Assembly (NCBI GenBank): GCA_019359745.1
Contig: JAHHGT010000002.1
Location: 310,001-374,000, forward strand
DNA from: Aphanothece saxicola GSE-SYN-MK-01-06B
GTDB lineage: Bacteria; Cyanobacteriota; Cyanobacteriia; PCC-6307; Cyanobiaceae
Direction: 5' to 3'
DNA length: 64,000 nt
The number at the start of each line of letters is the position of its first letter. Position 1 is the stretch's first letter. The notes beneath the pieces were generated by a model. That model worked only from the letters and a program-made list of their open reading frames with translations. It was not told the DNA's origin and ran no database searches. Positions 9,420 to 19,248 of this stretch are shown here, one piece after another. The translations under genes and the position numbers were made by a program.

Positions 9420-10853
9420 TTGCGTGTCCTTTGCGGCCGCTCGGTGAGCAGCCAGCCGCCCCCGCAGCCCCTCTCCAGCTCCGCGCCGTCCCCGTCTCCC
9501 GATCGGGGGCCGTCGGTGACGGCTTCGCTGCGCCAGCTGCTCGACAGCCTCGGCCGGGAACAGCGCCGCAACCAGGAGCTTCTGGCGTCGCTGTCGTTCG
9601 CCCTGCGCAGCTACACCAACCTCAAGCGTTTCCTCGAGTTGGTGCCCCTGGTGGCCGCGCGGCTGGTGGAGGCCGAAGGCAGCCTGCTGGTGGTGTTCCA
9701 CGCCGATGGCCGGCTGTGGCGCGAGCAGCTCCAGGCCACAGCCGGCGAGCGCAGCGCCGAGGTGCTGCGGCAGCTGGCCGCCCTGCCCGATGGCCAGCTG
9801 CAGAACCAGGAGGGCGACGAGGCCGTCGCGGTGCTGCTCGACCCCTTGGTCCAGCGCCTGCTCGGCGCCCAGCAGGTGTTCGCCACCTCCGTGGTGGCCC
9901 GCAGTCGCCAGCGGGGCCGGCTGTATGTGTTCAGTGGCCAGCGAGGCTTCAGCTGGAGCGATGTGCGCCGCCGTCACCTCCAGCTGGTGGCCGACCTCAC
10001 CGGTGTGGCCCTGGAGAACGAGGTGCTGCAGCAGGACCGGCGCCGCCATGAACGGCTCGACCGCCAGCTGAGCATCGGCGCCGAGGTCCAGTCCCAGCTG
10101 CTCCCCGACCACTGCCCCGTGATCGATGGCGTCGAGCTGGCGGCCCTCTGCCGTCCGGCCTTCCAGGTGGGCGGCGACTACTACGACTTCATCCCCACCC
10201 AGCCCCAGCTCACCGGCCACCGGCGTGAGCAGGCCCCCTGGGCGCTGGTGATGGGGGATGTGATGGGCAAGGGGGTGCCGGCCGGCCTGCTGATGACCCT
10301 GCTGCGGGGCATGTTGCGGGCCGAGGTGCTCAGCGGCCTCCCCCCGGATCGCATCCTTCACGACCTCAACCAGCTGGCCCAGGAGGACCTGGCCCACTCG
10401 CACCGCTTCGTCACCCTCTTCTATTCCGACTACGACCCCCGCACCCGCCTGCTGCGTTACGCCAACGCCGCCCACAACCCGCCGCTGGTGTGGCGGCGCC
10501 ACGCCGGTCGGGTGGAGCGGCTCGACACCCCCGGCCTGCTGATCGGTCTGCAGAGCGAGGCGGACTACGGCTGCGGTGAACTGCAGCTGGACCCGGGCGA
10601 TGTGGTCCTCTACTACACCGATGGCGTCACCGAAGCCAGCGGCTTCAGTGGTGAGCGCTTCGATGAGGAGCGGCTGGTGCGGGCCTTCCATGGCGCCTGC
10701 CGGGCGGCCCATGAGGCCCAGACGATCCTGGATCGGCTGTTCGAGCGCCTCGACCGTTTCGTCGGCAGCGACCGCCGCCTCGAAGACGATGCCTCGATGG
10801 TGGTGCTGAAGGTGCGGGACGGGGTGGTGCTGCCCTCCCTGCCCCCGACCTGA
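9420..10853 (+). CDS. PP2C-type SpoIIE/RsbU phosphatase with N-terminal GAF-like region
   Basis: GAEVQSQLLPDHCPVIDGVELAALCRPAFQVGGDYYDF...VMGDVMGKGVPAGLLMTLLRGMLRAE...VVLYYTDGVTEA. Exact start uncertain (GTG near 9445 possible). Confidence 0.9.
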   Translation: MRVLCGRSVSSQPPPQPLSSSAPSPSPDRGPSVTASLRQLLDSLGREQRRNQELLASLSFALRSYTNLKRFLELVPLVAARLVEAEGSLLVVFHADGRLWREQLQATAGERSAEVLRQLAALPDGQLQNQEGDEAVAVLLDPLVQRLLGAQQVFATSVVARSRQRGRLYVFSGQRGFSWSDVRRRHLQLVADLTGVALENEVLQQDRRRHERLDRQLSIGAEVQSQLLPDHCPVIDGVELAALCRPAFQVGGDYYDFIPTQPQLTGHRREQAPWALVMGDVMGKGVPAGLLMTLLRGMLRAEVLSGLPPDRILHDLNQLAQEDLAHSHRFVTLFYSDYDPRTRLLRYANAAHNPPLVWRRHAGRVERLDTPGLLIGLQSEADYGCGELQLDPGDVVLYYTDGVTEASGFSGERFDEERLVRAFHGACRAAHEAQTILDRLFERLDRFVGSDRRLEDDASMVVLKVRDGVVLPSLPPT

Positions 10854-10888
10854 GACGAATGGCAAGCTGAAGGGCTGCCCGGAACCCC

Positions 10889-12292
10889 GTGATGGCCGCT
10901 GACCCCTCCCCCACCACCTGGAGCGACCGCTTCGAGCAGGGTCTGCATCCGGCGATCGAGCGGTTCAATGCCTCGATCGGTTTTGACATCGCCCTGCTGC
11001 AGGAGGATCTCGACGGTTCCATCGCCCACGCCCGCATGCTGGGCCGCTGCGGTGTGATCACCCTGGAGGAAGCCGAGTGCCTGATCGAGGGGCTCGAGGC
11101 CATCCGGGCTGAGGCGGCCGCCGGCAGCTTCACGCCGGGCCTGGAGGCGGAGGACGTGCATTTCGCCGTGGAGCGGCGGCTGATCGAACGGCTCGGCTCC
11201 CTCGGCAAGAAGCTGCACACCGGCCGCAGCCGCAATGACCAGGTGGGCACCGACCTGCGCCTGTGGCTGCGGCGCCGCATCGACCACATCGATGCCGCCC
11301 TGGTGCGCTTTGAGCGGGCCCTGCTGGCCCAGGCCGACGCCCACCCCGACACCCTCATCCCCGGCTACACCCACCTGCAGCGGGCCCAGCCGGTCTGCCT
11401 GGCCCACCACCTGCTGGCCTATGTGGAGATGGCCGAACGCGACCGCCAGCGTCTGGCCGACGTGCGCCGCCGCGTCAACATCTGCCCCCTCGGGGCGGCG
11501 GCCCTGGCCGGGACTTCGGTGCCGATCGACCGGCGCCAGACCGCCGCCGAGCTGGGCTTCGAGGCGATCTACGCCAACAGCCTCGATGCGGTGAGTGACC
11601 GCGATTTCACCGTCGAGACGATGGCGGCGCTGTCCCTGGTGATGGCCCACCTCAGCCGTCTGGCGGAGGAGGTGATCCTCTGGGCCAGCGAGGAGTTCGG
11701 CTTCGTGGGGCTCACCGACCGCTGCGCCACCGGCAGCAGCCTGATGCCCCAGAAGAAGAACCCCGATGTGCCCGAACTGGTACGCGGCAAGAGCGGCCGC
11801 GTCTTCGGCCACCTGATGGGACTTCTGACGATGATCAAGGGTCTGCCCCTTGCCTACAACAAGGACTTCCAGGAAGACAAGGAAGCCCTGTTCGACGGGG
11901 TGCGCACCTGCCTCGATTGCCTTGAAGCGATGGCCGTGCTCTTCGAGGAAGGGCTCGACTTCCGCCCCGCCCGGCTGGAGGCCGCCGTGGCTGCCGATTA
12001 TTCCAACGCCACCGATGTGGCCGACTATCTGGTGGCCCGGGGTGTGCCCTTTCGGGAGGCTTATCAGCTGGTCGGAGGCCTGGTGAAGGCCTGCCTGGCG
12101 GAACAGCGGCTGCTGGCCGATCTGCCCCTGGAGCGCTGGCAGGAGCTGCATCCGGCCTTTGAGGCGGACATCCATGCCGTGATCGCGCCGCGGCAGGTGG
12201 TGGCGGCCCGGCGCAGCGAAGGTGGCACCGGCTTCGAGCGGGTGGCCGAGCAACGGCGCCAGGCCCGGGAGCGTCTGGACCAGATCCCCTGA
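10889..12292 (+). CDS. argH: Argininosuccinate lyase
   Basis: [18 protein letters not shown]...[30 protein letters not shown]. Confidence 0.97.
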   Translation: MMAADPSPTTWSDRFEQGLHPAIERFNASIGFDIALLQEDLDGSIAHARMLGRCGVITLEEAECLIEGLEAIRAEAAAGSFTPGLEAEDVHFAVERRLIERLGSLGKKLHTGRSRNDQVGTDLRLWLRRRIDHIDAALVRFERALLAQADAHPDTLIPGYTHLQRAQPVCLAHHLLAYVEMAERDRQRLADVRRRVNICPLGAAALAGTSVPIDRRQTAAELGFEAIYANSLDAVSDRDFTVETMAALSLVMAHLSRLAEEVILWASEEFGFVGLTDRCATGSSLMPQKKNPDVPELVRGKSGRVFGHLMGLLTMIKGLPLAYNKDFQEDKEALFDGVRTCLDCLEAMAVLFEEGLDFRPARLEAAVAADYSNATDVADYLVARGVPFREAYQLVGGLVKACLAEQRLLADLPLERWQELHPAFEADIHAVIAPRQVVAARRSEGGTGFERVAEQRRQARERLDQIP

Positions 12293-12422
12293 GGCGTGTC
12301 GCTTTCCGCCCCTGGCCTCCCATTGCTGCCCTGGGCCGGCCAGGCATTGGAATCGCGCGTCTCCGTCTAACCTTGGCGGGTCTCAGGCGCCTGCGCGCGC
12401 CATCGATTCCCCTCATCGGTCA

Positions 12423-12959
12423 GTGAGTATTTTCGTCGGCAATCTTCCCTTCCGCGCTGAGCAGGAGGACGTGGCTGAGCTGTTCGCTCCCTTCGGAGAC
12501 GTGGTCAACTGCTCCCTGCCGCTGGAGCGTGACACCGGCCGCAAGCGTGGCTTCGCCTTCGTCGAGATGGCCGACGCTGACACCGAGACCCGGGCGATCG
12601 ATGCCCTCCAGGGCGCCGAGCTGATGGGCCGTCCCCTGCGCATCAACAAGGCCGAACCCCGCAGTGGCGGCGGCGGTGGTGGTGGTGGCCCGCGCCGGGG
12701 TGGCGGGGGCTACGGCGGTTATGGCGGCGGCGGTGGCGGTTACGGCGGTGGTGGTGGCTACGGCGGCGGTGGCGACCGGGGTTCCGGTGCCAAGGGCTGG
12801 GAAGACCGCAGCTACGGCGGTGGCGGCGGTGCTGCGAGCGGTGGCGGTGGCGGTGCCGCCCCCGACCCCTTCGAAGCGGGCCGCTCCCGCCGGCGCCGCA
12901 CCGGTGGCGGTGGTGGTGAGTACGGCGGTGGCGGTGATTACGGCGGCGCCGAGGGCTGA
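12423..12959 (+). CDS. RRM RNA-binding protein with glycine-rich C-terminus (cyanobacterial Rbp family)
   Basis: MSIFVGNLPFRAEQEDVAELFAPFGDVVNCSLPLERDTGRKRGFAFVEM (RNP2/RNP1) followed by a GGGGYGG-rich tail. Confidence 0.95.
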   Translation: MSIFVGNLPFRAEQEDVAELFAPFGDVVNCSLPLERDTGRKRGFAFVEMADADTETRAIDALQGAELMGRPLRINKAEPRSGGGGGGGGPRRGGGGYGGYGGGGGGYGGGGGYGGGGDRGSGAKGWEDRSYGGGGGAASGGGGGAAPDPFEAGRSRRRRTGGGGGEYGGGGDYGGAEG

Positions 12960-12987
12960 AGCGGGCGGGCCCCAGGGCTGATCCGCG

Positions 12988-14010
12988 TCACAGGCCCCGC
13001 TCTTCCAGCTGCCTGGCGGCGGCTTCCAGAACTTCCGGGCCGGCGCCGGCCTGGCCGGCCTCGCGGGTCAGCCAGCCGCGCCAGCCGCGCGCCCCGCTGA
13101 CCCCTTCCACCACGTGCACCAGGTGCCGGGCGATCGGCCACAGCCGTCCGCCCGCGGCGCACCAGCGCTCGGTGTGGGGCAGCACCCCCCGGAGCACCGT
13201 CGAGGCCCGGGCCTCGACGGCGGCGCCATCCCCGAAGATCTGCCCGTCCACCCCCGCCCAGCGCAGGGGATGGGCGTAGGCCGCCCTGCCCACCATCACC
13301 CCATCCACCCAGGCCAGCTGCTCCCGGCAGGGTGCAAGCTCCTCAAGGCCGCCGTTCAGTTCAATGCGCAGCGCTGGCCGCTCCCGTTTGAGGCGGTGCA
13401 CCAGATCCCAGCGCAGGGGCGGCACGGTGCGGTTCTGCTTCGGATCGAGGCCGTTCAGCCAGGCCTTGCGGGCATGGACGGCGAAGCGGGCGGCGCCGGC
13501 TGCGGCCAGGGTGTCCACGAAGGCCAGCAGTTCGGCGTAGGAATCCCGATCGTCAATGCCGATGCGGTGCTTCACCGTCACCGGCAGGGGGGTGGCCGCC
13601 GCCATCGCCGCCACGCAGCGGGCCACCCGTTCCGGCTCCGCCATCAGGCAGGCTCCGAAGCGGCCTTGCTGCACCTTTTCGCTGGGGCAGCCCAGGTTCA
13701 GGTTGATCTCGTCGTAGCCCCAGGCGGCCCCCATCCGGGCGGCCTCCGCCAGCAGCTCCGGGTCGTCGCCCCCCAGCTGCAGCACCAGCGGGTGCTCGAT
13801 CGGATCGAACCCCAGCAGCCGGTCCAGCCGCTGCTGCCGCTCCCCCATGCGGGAGGCGGAGCCCTCCCGGGCGATGTGGTGCAGCGCCCGGGCCACCACC
13901 ATCTCGGAGTAGAGCAGGCAGTGCCGGCTGACCTGCCGCATCAGCACCCTGAAGTGCCGATCGGTGCAGTCCAGCATGGGCGCCACACTGAAGCGGTAGT
14001 TGTGCTCCAT
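12988..14010 (-). CDS. dusA: tRNA-dihydrouridine synthase (DusA type)
   Basis: MEHNYRFSVAPMLDCTDRHFRVLMRQ...NLNLGCPSEKVQQGRFGACLMAEPERV...VTVKHRIGIDD...HARKAWLNGLDPKQNR. ATG at 14010 chosen inside the longer ORF. Confidence 0.95.
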   Translation of the reverse strand: MEHNYRFSVAPMLDCTDRHFRVLMRQVSRHCLLYSEMVVARALHHIAREGSASRMGERQQRLDRLLGFDPIEHPLVLQLGGDDPELLAEAARMGAAWGYDEINLNLGCPSEKVQQGRFGACLMAEPERVARCVAAMAAATPLPVTVKHRIGIDDRDSYAELLAFVDTLAAAGAARFAVHARKAWLNGLDPKQNRTVPPLRWDLVHRLKRERPALRIELNGGLEELAPCREQLAWVDGVMVGRAAYAHPLRWAGVDGQIFGDGAAVEARASTVLRGVLPHTERWCAAGGRLWPIARHLVHVVEGVSGARGWRGWLTREAGQAGAGPEVLEAAARQLEERGL

Positions 14011-14016
14011 CGCCCC

Positions 14017-15306
14017 ATGCTGCCCAGCCGTGCCTCCGTGGTGGTGGTGGGAGGTGGACCGGCGGGCTTCATGGCCGCCATTGCGGCGGCCGAAGCGGCC
14101 GGTGGCCGTTTCCCCGGCGGCGTGCTGCTGCTGGAGTCCACCCCCGAACCGCTGCACAAGGTGCTGATCAGCGGCGGCGGTCGCTGCAACGTCACCCATG
14201 CCTGCTGGGACCCGCGGGTGCTGGTGGATCACTACCCCCGCGGCGGCAAGGCCCTGCGGGGGCCCTTCTCGCGCTTCGCCACCGGCGACACGGTGGCCTG
14301 GTTCCAGGCCCACGGCCTTCAGCTGGTGGAGGAGCCCGACGGCCGCCTGTTTCCCCGTTCCAACCGCTCCAGCTCGGTGGTCGAGACCCTGCGCCGGGCG
14401 GCGATCGCCGCCGGGGTGGCGGTGCACACGGCCCAGGCGGGCCAGACGGCCCAGGCCCTCCCCGGCGGCGGCTTCCGGCTGCGGTTGCGCTCGGGGGGCG
14501 AGCTGGAGGCCGAGCACCTGGTGCTGGCCACGGGCAGCCACCCCAGCGGCCACCGCATCGCCGCCTCCCTGGGCCACGGCCTGGTGGCGCCGGTGCCCTC
14601 CCTGTTCACCCTCACCCTGGCCGACCACCCCCTGGTGGACCTGGCCGGGGTGGCCATGGACCCGGTGCAGCTGGAGCTGCTGCTCACGCCCCTGCCGGGA
14701 ATCGCCGCCAGCTCCGCCACCAAGCCCCAGCGGCAACGGGGGCCGGTGCTGATCACCCACTGGGGTCTCAGCGGTCCGGCCACCCTGCGGCTCACGGCCT
14801 TCGCTGCCCGCGCCCTGCGGGAACGCCGCTACCGGGCCGAGCTCCGGGTCGACTGGACCGGTGGCCGCAAGCCGGCGGAGCTGGAGGGGTGGTTCGCCGA
14901 TGCCCGCCGCGACCAGGCCCGCCGTCAGCTCGGCAACTGGCGCCCCTGGCCCGACCTCAGCCGCCGCCTCTGGCTGCACCTGCTGGCGCTGGGAGGTGTC
15001 GACGCCAGCCTGCGCTGGGCCGATCTGCCCCGGCGCAGCGAGCAGGCCCTGGTCACCGCCCTGCGGGACAGCCGCTATCAGATCTCAGGCCGGGGGCCCT
15101 TCGGCGAGGAGTTCGTGACCGCTGGCGGCATCCCCCTGGCGGAAGTCAACCTGGCCACGATGGAGAGCCGGGTTCAGCCGGGACTGTTCCTGGTGGGGGA
15201 GCTGCTGGATGTGGACGGCGTCACCGGTGGCTTCAACTTCCAGCACTGCTGGAGTTCGGGTTGGCTGGCGGGGCAGGCGCTGGCGGCTCAGCGCACGTGC
15301 TCGTAG
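14017..15306 (+). CDS. NAD(P)/FAD-dependent oxidoreductase (HI0933/YhiN-like)
   Basis: VVVVGGGPAGFMAAIAAAEAAGG...LISGGGRCNVTHA...TAGGIPLAEVNLATMESRVQPGLFLVGELLDVDGVTGGFNFQHCWSSGWLAG. Confidence 0.93.
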   Translation: MLPSRASVVVVGGGPAGFMAAIAAAEAAGGRFPGGVLLLESTPEPLHKVLISGGGRCNVTHACWDPRVLVDHYPRGGKALRGPFSRFATGDTVAWFQAHGLQLVEEPDGRLFPRSNRSSSVVETLRRAAIAAGVAVHTAQAGQTAQALPGGGFRLRLRSGGELEAEHLVLATGSHPSGHRIAASLGHGLVAPVPSLFTLTLADHPLVDLAGVAMDPVQLELLLTPLPGIAASSATKPQRQRGPVLITHWGLSGPATLRLTAFAARALRERRYRAELRVDWTGGRKPAELEGWFADARRDQARRQLGNWRPWPDLSRRLWLHLLALGGVDASLRWADLPRRSEQALVTALRDSRYQISGRGPFGEEFVTAGGIPLAEVNLATMESRVQPGLFLVGELLDVDGVTGGFNFQHCWSSGWLAGQALAAQRTCS

Positions 15307-16538
15307 ATCGAGAACATCGGCAGGTACATGGCCAGCAACACCGATCCCACGATGATGCCCACCAGCACGATCATGGCCGGCTCAAGCATGGAGGTCATCG
15401 CCTTCACCATGGTGGTCACCTCGTCTTCGTAGAAATCGGCCACCTTGGAGAGCATGGCGTCCATCTCGCCGGTTTCCTCCCCGATGGCGAGCATGTTCAC
15501 AGCCATCTCCGGGAACACATTCTTCATCCGCAGGGCGGCGCTCAGCGGCATGCCTTCGCTCACTTCATTCTTGCAGGAGATGATGGCATCGGAAATCACG
15601 GAATTGGTGGCGGTTTCTCTGACGATCTCCAGGGAAAGAAGGATCGGCACACCCGCCTTGGAAAGGGAACTCAGCGTTCGGCAGAACTGGGCGCTGGCCG
15701 TTTTCTGCAGCAGCTCACCGAACAGGGGCAGCTTCAGCAGCAGGCCATCGATCTGCCGCCGGCCGATCGGTGTGTTGTAGGTGGAGACCACCCAGAAGGC
15801 GAATCCCACCAGACCGCCCAGCAGGATCAGCGCTTTCCAGGAGCGCAGAAACTCACTGAGGTTCAGCATCATCTGGGTGAACAGGGGCAGCTCCGCCCCC
15901 AGCTGATCGAAGACGCTCGAAAAGGTCGGAATCAGGAAGATGGTCATGCCCAGGAACACCGCAATCGCGATCACCAGCACGGTGACCGGATAGCTCATCG
16001 CCCCTTTGATCTGGTTCTGAAGCTTGGCGTTGTCCTCCAGCAGCTTGGCCAGACGCTTGAGGGTGTCGTCGAGCACGCCGCCGGCTTCGCCCGCCTCCAC
16101 CAGGGCGATGCTGAGGTTGTCGAACACCTTCGGCCAGCGGCGCATGGAGTTGCCCAGGCTGTCGCCCTGGTTCACGTCCTGGGTCATGCCAGCCAGGGCC
16201 AGACGCATCTTGGTGGAGCGTTGCTGCATCCGCATCAGGTCGAGGCTGCGCAGGATCGGCACGCCGGCATCCACCAGGGCGGAGAGCTTGTTGGCGAACA
16301 GAGCCTTGTCCCGGATCGTCACCGGGCCCTCCAGCAGGTCGGAGAGGCCACTGAAGGAGGTGCCCACTTTCCTGACGCTCCCCTGGGGCACCTTCGGCGC
16401 CTCCTTCCGCACCAGGGTGTTGGGCAGGATGCCACGCCGGCGCAGTTCCCGCCTCGCCACCGAAGGGTTGTCCGCCGTCAGCGTCATCTCACGGCGCTGG
16501 CCGGACTTGGTGGTGTAGGTGACGACGAAGGCGGTCAT
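15288..16538 (-). CDS. pilC: Type IV pilus / type II secretion inner-membrane platform protein PilC/GspF
   Basis: FANKLSALVDAGVPILRSLDLM...TQDVNQGDSLGNSMRRWPKVFDNLSIALVEAGEAGGVLDDTLKRLA...GEETGEMDAMLSKVADFYEDEV. Confidence 0.95.
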   Translation of the reverse strand: MTAFVVTYTTKSGQRREMTLTADNPSVARRELRRRGILPNTLVRKEAPKVPQGSVRKVGTSFSGLSDLLEGPVTIRDKALFANKLSALVDAGVPILRSLDLMRMQQRSTKMRLALAGMTQDVNQGDSLGNSMRRWPKVFDNLSIALVEAGEAGGVLDDTLKRLAKLLEDNAKLQNQIKGAMSYPVTVLVIAIAVFLGMTIFLIPTFSSVFDQLGAELPLFTQMMLNLSEFLRSWKALILLGGLVGFAFWVVSTYNTPIGRRQIDGLLLKLPLFGELLQKTASAQFCRTLSSLSKAGVPILLSLEIVRETATNSVISDAIISCKNEVSEGMPLSAALRMKNVFPEMAVNMLAIGEETGEMDAMLSKVADFYEDEVTTMVKAMTSMLEPAMIVLVGIIVGSVLLAMYLPMFSIYEHVR

Positions 16539-16594
16539 GGCGGCGCTCGGGGGAAACGGGGATCGGCGTCCGGGGGAAAGGGGTCAGGGGACCA

Positions 16595-17674
16595 TCATCG
16601 GTCGAGAAGCCTGATGAGCTCCTCGGGTTTGGTGGTTTTCAGCAGGGCCTCGTCGCGGCTGACCTTGCCGTCCTCCACCAGGTTCGCCAGGGCGCGCTCA
16701 AGGGTCTGCATGCCCTGGCTGGCGCCGGTCTGGATCTGGGAATAGAGCTGGGAGCTCTTCCCCTCCCGGATCAGGTTGGCGATGGCCGGCGTGTTGATCA
16801 TGATCTCCTGGGCCATCACCCGTCCGAAGGCCCCCTTGGCGGTGGGTTCGGCGCTCCTGCAGAGGGTCTGGGAGAAGACCGCCAGCAGACTGCCGCTGAG
16901 CTGCACCCGGATCTGGGTCTGCTGGCCGGCGGGGAACACGTCCACCATCCGGTCGACGGTCTGGGAGGCGGAACTGGTGTGCAGGGTGCCGAAGACGAGG
17001 TGGCCGGTTTCGGCGGCGGTGATGGCCAGCTGGATCGTCTCCAGGTCGCGAAGTTCCCCCACCAGGATCACATCGGGATCTTCCCGCAGGGCTGCCCGCA
17101 GGGCATTGGAGAAGCTGCGGGTGTCCTCATTGAGTTCCCGCTGGTGAATGATCGACTTGTTGTTTCTGTAGGTGAATTCGATCGGATCCTCGATGGTGAG
17201 GATGTGCTCCGAACGGGTGGCGTTGATGTGCTCGATCAGGGAGGCCAGGGTGGTGGTCTTGCCGGAGCCGGTGGGTCCGGTGACCAAGACGAGACCCTTG
17301 GGCTTGTTGCTGATCTCCTCGACGATCGGCGGCAGGCCGAGCTTCTCCAGGCTGGGGATCGAGTTGCCGAGGGCCCGCAGGCAGGCCGCGTAGGTGCCCC
17401 TCTGGCGGTAGACGTTGATGCGGAAACGGGCGACGCCCTTGAGGCCGTAGGAGCAGTCCAGCTCCCAGTTCTGTTCGAGATTCTTGCGCTGGGCGTTGTT
17501 GAGCAGGGAGAAGATCAGACGGTTGCAGCTCTCCTCGCTGAGTTTCGTGTCCTGGACGATGGGCCTGAGTTGGCCGCTGAAGCGGCCGTAGGGCGGATTC
17601 CCCGCGGACAGGTGCAGGTCGCTGCCGCCGGCCTTGACCAGCTCCTGCATCAGGTCCTCGATCAGAAGGTCCAT
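16595..17674 (-). CDS. pilT: Type IV pilus retraction ATPase PilT
   Basis: GPTGSGKTTTLASLIEHIN, AALREDPDVILVGELRDLETIQLAITAAETGHLVFGTLHTSSA. Start set at MDLLIEDLMQ (17674) because the longer ORF overlaps pilB. Confidence 0.94.
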   Translation of the reverse strand: MDLLIEDLMQELVKAGGSDLHLSAGNPPYGRFSGQLRPIVQDTKLSEESCNRLIFSLLNNAQRKNLEQNWELDCSYGLKGVARFRINVYRQRGTYAACLRALGNSIPSLEKLGLPPIVEEISNKPKGLVLVTGPTGSGKTTTLASLIEHINATRSEHILTIEDPIEFTYRNNKSIIHQRELNEDTRSFSNALRAALREDPDVILVGELRDLETIQLAITAAETGHLVFGTLHTSSASQTVDRMVDVFPAGQQTQIRVQLSGSLLAVFSQTLCRSAEPTAKGAFGRVMAQEIMINTPAIANLIREGKSSQLYSQIQTGASQGMQTLERALANLVEDGKVSRDEALLKTTKPEELIRLLDR

Positions 17675-17679
17675 GCCGC

Positions 17680-19137
17680 TCAGCTCCGAACGCTCAGACA
17701 GTAGGGACATTCCAACCATTCGTCCTCCAGCCCAGCCCCGCAGCTGCGGCAGGTGAGGGTGCTCAGGGCCCGGGCCCTTCGCTCCGATTCCAGGCCCGTG
17801 TCGGTGAGCAGCATCCGCTCCACCTCCTCGAGGGTGGTCAGCCCCTGCCGCACCAGGTCGAGGCCGTAGCCCAGCAGCGTTTTCATGCCGCTTTCCAGGG
17901 CCAGGCGGCGCAGCTCCTCCGTCGTCGCCCGTTTGGCCACGGCGGCGGAGAGCGTCTCATTCATGCGCAGGATCTCGTAGACCCCCACCCGGCCCTTGTA
18001 GCCCCGCCCCTGGCAGGTGCTGCAGCAGCCCTCCGAGCCAGGCGACACCGTGTTGGCGCGGTAGAAGGTGATCTCGCTCTCATCGGAAGCCACCAGGCCG
18101 AAGCGGGCCAGTTCGCCGTGGTGCGGGTGATAGGAGATCCGGCATTCGCTGCACAGGCGCCGCAGCAGCCGCTGCGACACCACCCCCAGCAGCGAAGCAC
18201 TCACCAGGAAGGGCTCCATGCCCATCTCATCGAGCCGGGCGAAGGCGCTGGCGGCGTCGTTGCAGTGGAGGGTGGTGAGCACGAGGTGGCCGGTGAGGGC
18301 CGCCTCGATGGCGGTGCGGGCGGTTTCCAGGTCGCGGGTCTCGCCCACCAGCAGCACGTCAGGGTCCTGCCGCATGAAGGCGCGCAGGGCGGAGCTGAAG
18401 TCGTAGCCCTTCTCCCGGTTCACCTGGGTCTGGGTGATGCCCGTGAGGGTGTACTCGATCGGATCCTCGACGGTGGAGATGTTGATCGAGGGGTCGTTGC
18501 GTTCCGAAAGCAGGGCGTAGAGGGTGGTGGATTTGCCGGAGCCGGTGGGTCCGGTGACCAGGATCATGCCGAAGGGCTTCGAGCCGATGTCCCGCAGGGT
18601 GGCCCTGGCTTCGTCGTCGGTGATCAGGCTGTCCAGGCCGAGCTGGGTGGCGCCGCTGTCGAGCAACCGCAACACCACCTTCTCGCCGTAGCGGCCCGGC
18701 AGGGTGCTGACCCGGAAGTCCATGGTGCGGCCGCGGAAGTTGCGCCGGATCCGGCCGTCCTGGGGCATCCGCCGTTCGGCGATGTCCAGGTCGGCCATGA
18801 TCTTGAAGCGGGAGGTCACCGCCGGGATCAGGGTGCGGGGCAGCTTGTCGATGCCGCGCAGCACACCGTCCTGGCGGAACCGGATCAGCAGGCCGTCCTC
18901 CTGGGGTTCGACGTGGATGTCACTGGCGCCGGTGGTGAGCGATTCGATCAGGATCCGGTCCACCAGGCTCATCACCGGTGAGATCCCCTCACCGGAGCTG
19001 CTGGCCTCGAGATCCTCGGTTTCCGGTGCGATCTGCCCCGTGGGCGAGGCCGCCTGGCCCAGGTCGAGGTCGCGGAACAGGGATGTGTGCTCCGCTCCGG
19101 TGACCTGCGGACGCTGGGTGAGACCTTCTGATGGCAT
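17680..19137 (-). CDS. pilB: Type IV pilus assembly / GspE-type ATPase PilB, short form with C-terminal zinc ribbon
   Basis: GPTGSGKSTTLYALLSERN, MRQDPDVLLVGETRDLETARTAIEAALTGHLVLTTLHCND, CSTCQGRGYKGRVGVYE. The C-terminus carries CRSCGAGLEDEWLECPYC. Start at 19137 (MPSEGL) or 19212. Confidence 0.93.
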   Translation of the reverse strand: MPSEGLTQRPQVTGAEHTSLFRDLDLGQAASPTGQIAPETEDLEASSSGEGISPVMSLVDRILIESLTTGASDIHVEPQEDGLLIRFRQDGVLRGIDKLPRTLIPAVTSRFKIMADLDIAERRMPQDGRIRRNFRGRTMDFRVSTLPGRYGEKVVLRLLDSGATQLGLDSLITDDEARATLRDIGSKPFGMILVTGPTGSGKSTTLYALLSERNDPSINISTVEDPIEYTLTGITQTQVNREKGYDFSSALRAFMRQDPDVLLVGETRDLETARTAIEAALTGHLVLTTLHCNDAASAFARLDEMGMEPFLVSASLLGVVSQRLLRRLCSECRISYHPHHGELARFGLVASDESEITFYRANTVSPGSEGCCSTCQGRGYKGRVGVYEILRMNETLSAAVAKRATTEELRRLALESGMKTLLGYGLDLVRQGLTTLEEVERMLLTDTGLESERRARALSTLTCRSCGAGLEDEWLECPYCLSVRS

Positions 19138-19248
19138 CGAGGGAAGGATCGGAAGCGAAGCCTGGGGCCGAGGTGCGGGCTTCCACCGCTTGTGGAGGGG
19201 GCTCCTCGGCATTCAACATAACGGCATCTGACATCCCTGCCAGAACGC

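Noticed and set aside
7890-10865. 991-aa ORF on the - strand
   Set aside because: Antisense to ftsY and the PP2C phosphatase; His/Gln/Gly-rich shadow composition and no recognisable domain.
12663-12956. GGN repeat tract considered as a possible CRISPR or minisatellite array
   Set aside because: No spacer/repeat structure; it is explained by Gly codons of the RRM protein.
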